From CAYTAP01 sp964435775 (lineage in GTDB: Bacteria; Planctomycetota; Phycisphaerae; Tepidisphaerales; Tepidisphaeraceae), in contig CAYTAP010000030.1 in the NCBI GenBank assembly GCA_964435775.1, forward strand, positions 1-33,038: a stretch of DNA of 33,038 bases, written 5' to 3'. This document shows, piece after piece, positions 7,614 through 13,945 of this stretch. Position numbers and translations under genes: made by a program. How positions within the stretch are numbered: the stretch's first letter is position 1; every line of letters starts with the position of its first letter. The notes below the pieces were generated by a model. It saw only the letters and a list, made by a program, of their open reading frames with translations, searched no databases and was not told the DNA's origin.

Positions 7614-8645
7614 TCATCGGCCGCCGTATTGCGACTGGTAATAGGTCAGATATTCCCCGCTCTTGATCGCCTTCCACCAGGCTTGATGATCCCCATACCA
7701 CTGAATCGTCGTCTTGATCGCCTCCTCGAAACGATGCTTCGGCGCCCACCCCAGCTCATTTTTCATTTTCGACGCATCAATGGCGTAGCGCCGATCGTGC
7801 CCCGGCCGATCCTTCACATACTGCACGTTCTCATCCCAGGATTTGCCCATCTCCTTGAGAATCACCTCGGTGATCCGCCGGTTGGTGATCTCATTGTTGC
7901 CGCCGATGTTGTACACCTCCCCCGCCCGCCCGCGCGTGAGGACAGTCCAGATCGCCTCGCAATGGTCCTCCACATAAAGCCAGTCCCGCACATTGAGCCC
8001 ATCGCCGTAAAGCGGAACCTTCTTCCCCTCCATCAGGTTCGTGACAAACAGCGGAATCAGCTTCTCGGGGAAATGATACGGCCCGTAGTTGTTGCTGCAG
8101 CGGGTGATGAGCACCGGCATTCCAAACGTATGAAAATAAGCCCGTGCCAGGCAATCGCCACCGGCCTTGGAGGCGCTGTACGGGCTGTTGGGCTGAAGCG
8201 GCGTTTCTTCCGTGAACTTCACATCCGGCCGATCCTCCGGCAGCGTGCCATACACCTCATCAGTGCTCACCTGCACGAATCGCTCCACCCCATGCGCCTT
8301 GGCGACATCAAGCAACACCTGCGTCCCCATCACGTTGGTCTGAACAAACGGGCCGGAGGACAGAATCGACCGATCCACATGGCTCTCGGCCGCGAAATGC
8401 ACGACCTCGCTGACAGCGTGTGATTGACACGTAGCCTTCACGGCGTCGGCGTCGCAGATGTCGCCCTTCACGAACACAAGCTGATCGGGATGCTCTTTGA
8501 TCAGATCCGACAAGTTGGCGAGATTCCCCGCGTAGGTCAGCTTGTCAAGCGCGATGAGGCGGACCTTCTCCCCGCGCGTCAGAAGCATCCGCACGAAGTT
8601 GGAGCCGATGAACCCGGCCGCGCCGGTGACCAGAATCGTTCGCAT
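7614..8645 (-). CDS. rfbB: dTDP-glucose 4,6-dehydratase
   Basis: A 343-residue NAD-dependent extended short-chain dehydrogenase (RmlB) that converts dTDP-glucose to dTDP-4-keto-6-deoxyglucose, the second step to dTDP-rhamnose. The NAD motif is TGAAGFIGSNF (7-17). Catalytic Asp129/Glu130 lie in STDEVYG, and Tyr156/Lys160 in YSASK. The substrate motif ITRCSNNYGPYHFPEKLIP is intact. It lies 45 bases after the VOC gene and 10 bases before rmlD. Its length and all catalytic residues are standard, so it is expected to be active. Confidence 0.97.
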   Translation of the reverse strand: MRTILVTGAAGFIGSNFVRMLLTRGEKVRLIALDKLTYAGNLANLSDLIKEHPDQLVFVKGDICDADAVKATCQSHAVSEVVHFAAESHVDRSILSSGPFVQTNVMGTQVLLDVAKAHGVERFVQVSTDEVYGTLPEDRPDVKFTEETPLQPNSPYSASKAGGDCLARAYFHTFGMPVLITRCSNNYGPYHFPEKLIPLFVTNLMEGKKVPLYGDGLNVRDWLYVEDHCEAIWTVLTRGRAGEVYNIGGNNEITNRRITEVILKEMGKSWDENVQYVKDRPGHDRRYAIDASKMKNELGWAPKHRFEEAIKTTIQWYGDHQAWWKAIKSGEYLTYYQSQYGGR

Positions 8646-8690
8646 GAATCCGCCGTTCCTTCCGCTCTTTACTGCTCCCGCATTCAGCGG

Positions 8691-9062
8691 CTACTTCGAA
8701 GCCTTCCCGATGATCTCCACGCGATTGCCAAACGGGTCGCGGAGATGGATTCGATCGTAGCCGGAAATGAGAGGTTGATCGAACGTTTCAAATCCCGCCT
8801 TCGCCAGCCGCCCTCGCCAGGCGTCGATGTCATCCACCTCGTACGCCAGATGACCCTTGGTCTTGTGCCGCTCAACCCCATCCTCCTGCCCGACGTGCAA
8901 TTCCAGATTCCCCACCCGAAACCAGATCAAATTGTGCGTCTTCATCGATTCGGGCACCGGCATTTCCGTCAAGCCCAGCACCTGCCCGTAAAACTGCCGG
9001 ATCGCCTCATCCGACCCCCGCGGCGCCGTGACCTGCGCGTGATTGTAGCCAATGATCGCCAT
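8691..9062 (-). CDS. VOC/glyoxalase-family protein
   Basis: A 123-residue protein of the vicinal oxygen chelate fold with two beta-alpha-beta-beta-beta modules: NHAQVT near His8 to about 55, and GHLAYEVDDIDAWRGRLAK to the C-terminal HLRDPFGNRVEII. The second module has the LRDPFGNRVE signature of glyoxalase/dioxygenase-like members. Metal ligands and substrate cannot be fixed from sequence. It sits inside the rhamnose gene cluster between rmlA and rmlB on the same strand, with no known role in that pathway. Its start codon lies in a 39-bp tandem duplication that also copied the end of rmlA. It could be a passenger, or act on a reactive aldehyde or small aromatic. Confidence 0.88.
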   Translation of the reverse strand: MAIIGYNHAQVTAPRGSDEAIRQFYGQVLGLTEMPVPESMKTHNLIWFRVGNLELHVGQEDGVERHKTKGHLAYEVDDIDAWRGRLAKAGFETFDQPLISGYDRIHLRDPFGNRVEIIGKASK

Positions 9063-9126
9063 CGGTTATTTCCCTTCCGGATCCTTGCCAACGATCGCCA
9101 TCGCTTATTTGGCTTCCGGGTCCTTG
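9048..9126. repeat. 39-bp tandem duplication at the rmlA/VOC junction
   Basis: Two near-identical units with a 39-base period (9048-9087 and 9087-9126) differ at 5 positions. Read on the minus strand, each holds the last codons of rmlA (KDPE.K and TAA), a 3-base gap and the first codons of the VOC gene (ATGGCGATC). The inner copy creates an 11-codon micro-ORF at 9101-9066 (MAIVGKDPEGK) that begins like the VOC protein and ends like RmlA. Whether it is translated is unknown. Confidence 0.9.
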
Positions 9127-9848
9127 TTCGCTCCGTAACGCGCCACCGTGTTGCACGCCTTGAGATAAAAGTCGATGTTCTCCCCGGCGTCCGCCCAGAA
9201 CCCCTGCACCTTGTCGGCCGACATCTGCCCGCGCTCGATGTACGCGTTGTTGACGTCGGTGATCTCGAGTTCATTGCGGTCGGATGGTTTGAGCGTTTTC
9301 ACCGTGTCGAACACCGTGCCATCATAAAAATAGATGCCGGTCACCGCCCAGTTGCTCTTGGGGTCCTTGGGTTTCTCGACAATCCGGACCACGCTCTCCC
9401 CCTCCATCTCCGCCACGCCATAGGCGCGGGGATTTTCCACCTCGGACAGAAGAATCTTTGCCCCCTTCCCCTGGTGCCGGAAGCGATTGCAGGCGGCGGC
9501 GATCGAGTACTCAAGGATGTTGTCCCCCAGGATGAGGCAGATCGATTCCCCCTCGGCGAAATGCTCCGCCAATCCCAGCGCCTGGGCGATCCCGCCGGCG
9601 CCATCCTGATACGTGTAGTTGAGCCCCTTGAGCCCGAACTTTCTCCCATCCCCCAGCAGCCGGATGAAATCGCCGGCATTGTTGCCGCCGGTCACGAGCA
9701 GCACCTCGTCGATCCCCGCGCTGGCCATGCACTCCAGCGGGTAATAGATCATTGGCTTGTTGTACACCGGCAAGAGGTGCTTGTTGGTCACCTTGGTCAA
9801 CGGCATCAGCCGGCTTCCGGTTCCGCCCGCGAGGATCACACCCTTCAT
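9105..9848 (-). CDS. rfbA: Glucose-1-phosphate thymidylyltransferase, short form
   Basis: A 247-residue nucleotidyltransferase (RmlA) that makes dTDP-glucose from dTTP and glucose 1-phosphate, the first step of the rhamnose pathway. The nucleotide loop GGTGSRLMPLT (8-18) is followed by NKHLLPVYNKPMIYYPLE, then LGDNI and the metal/sugar motif FWADAGE near the end. Classical RmlA enzymes are about 290 residues. This one lacks the C-terminal helical extension that carries part of the allosteric dTDP-rhamnose site, so feedback control may differ. I start at the ATG at 9848, immediately before the conserved KGVILAGG strand; an in-frame extension to 10016 has no similarity. It follows rmlC by 40 bases. 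Confidence 0.93.
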   Translation of the reverse strand: MKGVILAGGTGSRLMPLTKVTNKHLLPVYNKPMIYYPLECMASAGIDEVLLVTGGNNAGDFIRLLGDGRKFGLKGLNYTYQDGAGGIAQALGLAEHFAEGESICLILGDNILEYSIAAACNRFRHQGKGAKILLSEVENPRAYGVAEMEGESVVRIVEKPKDPKSNWAVTGIYFYDGTVFDTVKTLKPSDRNELEITDVNNAYIERGQMSADKVQGFWADAGENIDFYLKACNTVARYGANKDPEAK

Positions 9849-9888
9849 AATGTTGCGCTCCGATGGTTGAAGGAAAATGAAACAGGCC

Positions 9889-10440
9889 TCAAAACAGATC
9901 CGCCGCCTCGGCGAACAGCGGATGGACGGTGTCGCGTTTGGACAAAACCGCCTGATCGGCGGCGATCGTCCAGTTGATGCCCAACTTCGGATCATCCCAG
10001 CGAATGCCCCGCTCATGCGCCGGCGAATAATCGCTTGTCACCTTGTAAATGACCTCGGTCCCCGGCTCGAGCGTCGCAAAACCATGCGCGAATCCAACCG
10101 GCACAAAAACCTGCTTCCAGTTCTCCGCGCTGACCAGTTCCGTCACATGCTTCCCAAACGTTGGCGAACCCCTGCGGATATCCAACGCCACGTCGAGAAT
10201 CGCCCCGCGAACCACGCGAATGAGCTTCGCCTGCGCCATGGGCGCGATCTGATAATGCAACCCGCGCACGACCCCGCGCTCGGCCGACAACGAATGATTG
10301 TCCTGCACGAAATCAGTGGTGATGCCCACCTCGGCCAACCGCCGCCTGCTGTAGACTTCGGAAAAAAAGCCCCGGTGATCCCCAAACTTTTTGGGAACCA
10401 GAACCTTCACGTCGGGAATGGCTGTGGGAATCACCGTCAT
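9889..10440 (-). CDS. rfbC: dTDP-4-dehydrorhamnose 3,5-epimerase
   Basis: A 183-residue cupin-fold epimerase (RmlC) acting on dTDP-4-keto-6-deoxyglucose, the third step to dTDP-rhamnose. The family landmarks are in order: DHRGFFSEVY (21-30), VQDNHS, the catalytic His62 in RGLHYQ, DVALDIRRGSPTFG, and VPVGFAHGFATL. The downstream YKVTSDYSP carries the conserved tyrosine region. The ATG at 10440 gives standard length. It is the first of the rhamnose genes, 66 bases after ispH on the same strand. Confidence 0.96.
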   Translation of the reverse strand: MTVIPTAIPDVKVLVPKKFGDHRGFFSEVYSRRRLAEVGITTDFVQDNHSLSAERGVVRGLHYQIAPMAQAKLIRVVRGAILDVALDIRRGSPTFGKHVTELVSAENWKQVFVPVGFAHGFATLEPGTEVIYKVTSDYSPAHERGIRWDDPKLGINWTIAADQAVLSKRDTVHPLFAEAADLF

Positions 10441-10506
10441 GCGTCGTCATTCATCCGTGCGAACATCGCTTGGGCTCCCGCCCCGGCGCAAAACCGGCCG
10501 ACGGGT

Positions 10507-11448
10507 CTATTGCAAAACCGCCAGGCTCCGCAGCGACCGCGGCATGGCAAAGGAGATGTTCTCCTCAACCAGTGTCTGACTGTCGGCCTCGCCGCCGCCG
10601 AAATCCCGCTGCAACCGGCGAATGAGATTCTGCACCAGGTGATCCGGCGCCGAAGCCCCGGCCGTCACCAGCACCGCATCCTTGCCGACCAACCACGCGG
10701 GATCCAACTCGCTTTCATCGTCAATTAAGTACGCCGACTTTCCCTGCTCTTTGGCGCGTTCAACCAGCCGCAGGGAGTTTGAGCTGTTTTTGCTGCCAAT
10801 GACGAGCACGAGATCGACGTTGGTGGACAAGTGCGTCACCGCCGCCTGCCGATTGGTCGTGGCGTAGCAAATATCCTCCTTGCGCGGGTTGCGAATGTTG
10901 GGAAACCGCTTCTTCAACGCCTGGATGGAGCGCTCCGCCTCCGCGACGCTCAGCGTGGTCTGCGTCACATACGCCACCTTGTCCGGATCGGGAACCTTCA
11001 GATGTTCAACATCATCGGGGCCTTCGATGAGGATGATCGAATCGGGCGCTTCGCCAAGCGTCCCGATCGCCTCATCATGGTTGGCATGTCCGATAAAGAT
11101 GATCGTGTACCCATCGCGGGCAAAACGGAGCACCTCCATATGCACCTTGGTCACGAGCGGACAGGTCGCATCAACCTGCTGAAGCTGTCGCTCCCCCGCC
11201 AACTTGCGAAGCTCCGGCGACACGCCATGCGCGCTGAAGACCACCAGGCTGCCCACCGGCACATCATGCAGATCATCGACGAAGATCACCCCCCGATCGC
11301 GAAAGTCTTCCACCACATGCCGGTTATGTACGATCTCATGATATACATAGACCGGCGGCCCCTTGAGCTTCAACACCTGATCGACGCAATCGATCGCCAT
11401 GTTGACCCCAGCACAAAAACCGCGTGGATTGGCCAGTATAATTTTCAT
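10507..11448 (-). CDS. ispH: 4-hydroxy-3-methylbut-2-enyl diphosphate reductase
   Basis: A 313-residue cytoplasmic iron-sulfur enzyme (IspH/LytB) that reduces HMBPP to IPP and DMAPP, the last step of the MEP isoprenoid pathway. Cluster ligands Cys12 (GFCAGV), Cys96 (DATCPLV) and Cys194 (DICYATTNRQ) are present. So are His41, His74 and the GHANHDEAIGT motif carrying the catalytic glutamate (Glu127). Length is normal and the ATG at 11448 begins the first beta strand. It lies upstream of rmlC on the same strand with a 66-base gap, so the isoprenoid and rhamnose genes may share a transcript. Isoprenoid lipid carriers are needed for surface glycan export, though the pairing may be chance. Confidence 0.97.
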   Translation of the reverse strand: MKIILANPRGFCAGVNMAIDCVDQVLKLKGPPVYVYHEIVHNRHVVEDFRDRGVIFVDDLHDVPVGSLVVFSAHGVSPELRKLAGERQLQQVDATCPLVTKVHMEVLRFARDGYTIIFIGHANHDEAIGTLGEAPDSIILIEGPDDVEHLKVPDPDKVAYVTQTTLSVAEAERSIQALKKRFPNIRNPRKEDICYATTNRQAAVTHLSTNVDLVLVIGSKNSSNSLRLVERAKEQGKSAYLIDDESELDPAWLVGKDAVLVTAGASAPDHLVQNLIRRLQRDFGGGEADSQTLVEENISFAMPRSLRSLAVLQ

Positions 11449-11549
11449 GTCGCCGTCTTCATCCTCTCATCGACCCAACCAACACCCCCAGTCGAATCTT
11501 ATCCCCCCACCGACCGATTCCCATCACCGGCGCCTATCGCACAGGACGC

Positions 11550-11620
11550 TTCAATTCTCTGTTGTAGGGACGGCTTCAGCCGCCGTCATCTTCGTAAACG
11601 GCGGCTGAAGCCGCCCCTAC
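11550..11620. repeat. REP-like palindromic repeat, copy 2 (inverted)
   Basis: The same element as at 61-131, in opposite orientation. TTCAATTCTCT (11550-11560) is the exact complement of the tail of copy 1. It is followed by inverted arms at 11564-11586 and 11598-11620 that differ from a perfect 23-bp match by one base (GTAGGGAC versus GTAGGGGC). The centre differs in sequence but is again 11 bases long. It sits in the 202-bp space between the start of ispH and the stop of the DUF1015 gene. Confidence 0.87.
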
Positions 11621-11650
11621 GGGAAACCCATTCGCGAATTACAGGGCCTT

Positions 11651-12985
11651 CTATCGCAATGAATACATCACCATCCCCGTCGCCAGCTTGGGGAAGAAGT
11701 AGGTGCTCTTCTGCGGCATCACTTCGCCATGTTTCCCCAACTCGGCCAGCGCCTTGAGCGGCGTCGGTTTGAGCAACAGGGCGATCTGATATTTCTTCCC
11801 ATCGACCATCGCAGGGATGGCGGCGGGGTCGGCCGTGTATCCACGGGTCGGTTCGTCGCCGCCGCCGAACGTGGGTTTCAAAATCTGGTCGAACAAATAC
11901 CGCTGCAAGACAGCCACATCCAGGTTTCGCCATGCGGGGCTTTGCCCCGGTTCCAATTGTGCCAGAAGTTCGGCCTTTTTCGGATGCAGCAGGTACGACC
12001 GCTTGCTCACACCATCATATAAGGCAAATGTATTCGCCGGCTGCGCGATCAAAGCATCGGCCAATTCCTTGGGATCCTTGGTCGACCTTAGGTAATCGTG
12101 GAGCANNNNNNNNNNATGCGCCGTCGGCGTGATCTCATACGCCCCATCCAGCGCCTGCCCCAACTTCTCGATGCTGAATCCCTGCAAGCCTCCGATGAGC
12201 CGATGGGTCGGCATAATGAGCAACCCGTCATCCTGCATCCCCACCAGCACGAACATGCAGAAATTGGCCGGGTGATTGGGAGGAAGCGGGCCGCCGTTGA
12301 GGTGCTCCATGTCCTTTTGATACTGCAGCGCCGTCGTATACCGATGATGCCCGTCGGCGATATAGATCGGCCGGTTGCGCATCAGGTCAATGACCTTGTT
12401 CTCGATCTCCGCATCATGAACATTCCATAGGTCATTGCGAACGCCCTCCAATGTGCCTGATACGATCGGTTTGGAGACGTTGGCATACAGCAGCGAGGTC
12501 ACTTCATTGGAGGGATCGCTGAACAAGCCGAAGATCGGCGACAGTTGCGTCCCCGTCGCGTGCATGAGCTTCAGGCGATCTTCAATCGGCCCGGCGTAGG
12601 TCTTCTCATGCGGCACGACCTCCCCGCCGCCAAAGGGGCTGAGGCGCACCAGCGCGATGAACCCGCGCCGATGAAACGTGCGCCCGGCATGTTCGAAAGT
12701 TTGCGTGTATGGATAAATCGCAGGCCGGGGGTCTTTCGTCAAAACCCCAGTGCTCATCCATGAATCCAGCGTCTTGGCCGCCTGTTCATACACCGCATCC
12801 GGGCCAACCGACTTGGGGGGCATGAAAGGGAGATCGATCGTGACGATGTTGCTCGCGCTGCGTGCCTGGAGCACGGATTTCCCGGCGTCATCCAACACAT
12901 CATACGGAGGCGCGATGACCGATGAAAAATCGGGTTTTACGCCCGATGTGTAGTGAATGCCCGCCAGCGGTCGAATCTGCGCCAC
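11651..12985 (-). CDS. DUF1015 family protein (interrupted by assembly gap)
   Basis: About 444 residues of the DUF1015 family, whose function is not established. Landmarks are the N-terminal IRPLAGIHY and IAPPYDVLDD (24-33), the central NRPIYIADGHHRYTTALQYQ and the downstream MVLVGMQDDGLLIMPTHRLI. The histidine-rich ADGHHRYTTAL block is the family's most conserved part and suggests a catalytic or metal site. Ten unknown bases at 12106-12115 interrupt the sequence. The frame is open on both sides, but the true gap length is not known. The gene stands alone between ispH and ndk, and is divergent from ndk. I cannot name a substrate. Confidence 0.9.
   Translation of the reverse strand: MAQIRPLAGIHYTSGVKPDFSSVIAPPYDVLDDAGKSVLQARSASNIVTIDLPFMPPKSVGPDAVYEQAAKTLDSWMSTGVLTKDPRPAIYPYTQTFEHAGRTFHRRGFIALVRLSPFGGGEVVPHEKTYAGPIEDRLKLMHATGTQLSPIFGLFSDPSNEVTSLLYANVSKPIVSGTLEGVRNDLWNVHDAEIENKVIDLMRNRPIYIADGHHRYTTALQYQKDMEHLNGGPLPPNHPANFCMFVLVGMQDDGLLIMPTHRLIGGLQGFSIEKLGQALDGAYEITPTAHXXXXLHDYLRSTKDPKELADALIAQPANTFALYDGVSKRSYLLHPKKAELLAQLEPGQSPAWRNLDVAVLQRYLFDQILKPTFGGGDEPTRGYTADPAAIPAMVDGKKYQIALLLKPTPLKALAELGKHGEVMPQKSTYFFPKLATGMVMYSLR
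12106..12115. other. Assembly gap (10 N)
   Basis: Ten unknown bases fall inside the DUF1015 coding region. Ten Ns often stand for a gap of unestimated size, so the protein length and linkage across this point should be treated with caution. Confidence 0.99.
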
Positions 12986-13211
12986 AAACTGCTCCTGAAG
13001 CTCGAATCATCAAATGAAACCCACCGGCTGCAAACCGGCCACAAGTGAACAATAAGCCCACCCCCGCAAAGATCAAGCGCGCACAAGCGCCACGCTTCCA
13101 ATCACAAATCAAAAATCATAAATCAAAAATCCAATCCACTTTTCCTCCGCCCCACTTTGCCTTATAACCCCCCTTCAATAAACGCCCAATCAACACCCAA
13201 AAGGAGATTCC
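12986..13211. promoter_or_regulatory. Divergent DUF1015/ndk intergenic region with AT-rich direct repeat
   Basis: These 226 bp between divergent genes are clearly AT-richer than the surroundings near ndk. AAATCAAAAATC occurs at 13106-13117 and again at 13120-13131, a 14-base period. TATAAC at 13163-13168 could be a -10 element for ndk, though no good -35 is visible. AAGGAG at 13201-13206 is the ndk ribosome site. Promoter activity is inference. Confidence 0.4.
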
Positions 13212-13670
13212 ATGGAACGCACCCTCATCATCCTCAAGCCCGACGCCGTTCAACGCGGCCTGTGTGGCGACATCCTCGCCCGTTTCGAACGCAAAGGCCT
13301 GCAAATCATCGGTGCCAAGCTCATGAAGATCCCCACCCAGCTCGCCGAAACGCACTACGAGCCTCACAAGGGCAAGCCCTTCTACCCCGGCCTGGTCAAG
13401 TTCATGACCTCCTCCCCCGTGCTCGTCCTGGCATTGGCCGGGAAGGATGCCATCGTCATCGCCCGCAAAATGATGGGTGCCACCTTCGGTTCCAAGGCCG
13501 AACCCGGCACGATCCGCGGCGACTACGGCGTCTCCAACTCCTTCAACCTCATCCACGGCTCCGACGCCCCCGAATCCGCCCAGCGCGAACTAAGCCTCTT
13601 CTTCAAACCCGAAGAACTCCTCGACTGGTCCCCCGCCGTGCAGGCGTGGGTGTATGACAAGGGAGAGTGA
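13212..13670 (+). CDS. ndk: Nucleoside diphosphate kinase
   Basis: A 152-residue enzyme that equalises nucleoside triphosphate pools by moving the terminal phosphate through a histidine. The N-terminal ERTLIILKPDAVQRGL holds Lys9. The active-site motif is NLIHGSD with His115. The family usually shows NxxHGSD in this place, so the site is intact. The start is certain: AAGGAG lies 5 bases before the ATG at 13212. Length is typical. It stands alone, divergent from the DUF1015 gene and convergent with the large surface protein. Confidence 0.97.
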   Translation: MERTLIILKPDAVQRGLCGDILARFERKGLQIIGAKLMKIPTQLAETHYEPHKGKPFYPGLVKFMTSSPVLVLALAGKDAIVIARKMMGATFGSKAEPGTIRGDYGVSNSFNLIHGSDAPESAQRELSLFFKPEELLDWSPAVQAWVYDKGE

Positions 13671-13945
13671 GGTGGAATGCGGAATTAAGGATGAAGGCGG
13701 AAGGATGAAGGATGAACCAATCCGCGCCCTCCGCCACGCACGAATCGAGCGTGGTTATGTCATCCTGACTCCATGTACCACCCCCTCCCGCGACCCCGCA
13801 ATTGAAAGCCGATTCCCACCCCCTTGGCTATGCCTTGGAGTGTACCCCACTTGGGCGTATCAGATTAAACGAGCCGCGCACGCAGTAACACGACGTAACA
13901 CGCAGCAAGCGGTATATGCAGCCCCTCCTCCTCCCGCGCAACGCC
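13671..13945. other. Intergenic region with purine-rich short repeats
   Basis: These 275 bp between convergent genes contain no supported gene. The purine-rich word AAGGATGAAGG occurs at 13687-13697 and 13701-13711 and is continued by GGATGAA to 13716. No hairpin plus T-run terminator is evident for either flanking gene. Confidence 0.5.

Noticed and set aside
8424..9977. Long plus-strand open frame (517 codons) opposite rmlB, VOC and rmlA
   Set aside because: It is antisense to well-supported enzymes. Its predicted protein is rich in Arg, His, Pro and Leu with no family features, as expected from GC-rich codon bias on the other strand.
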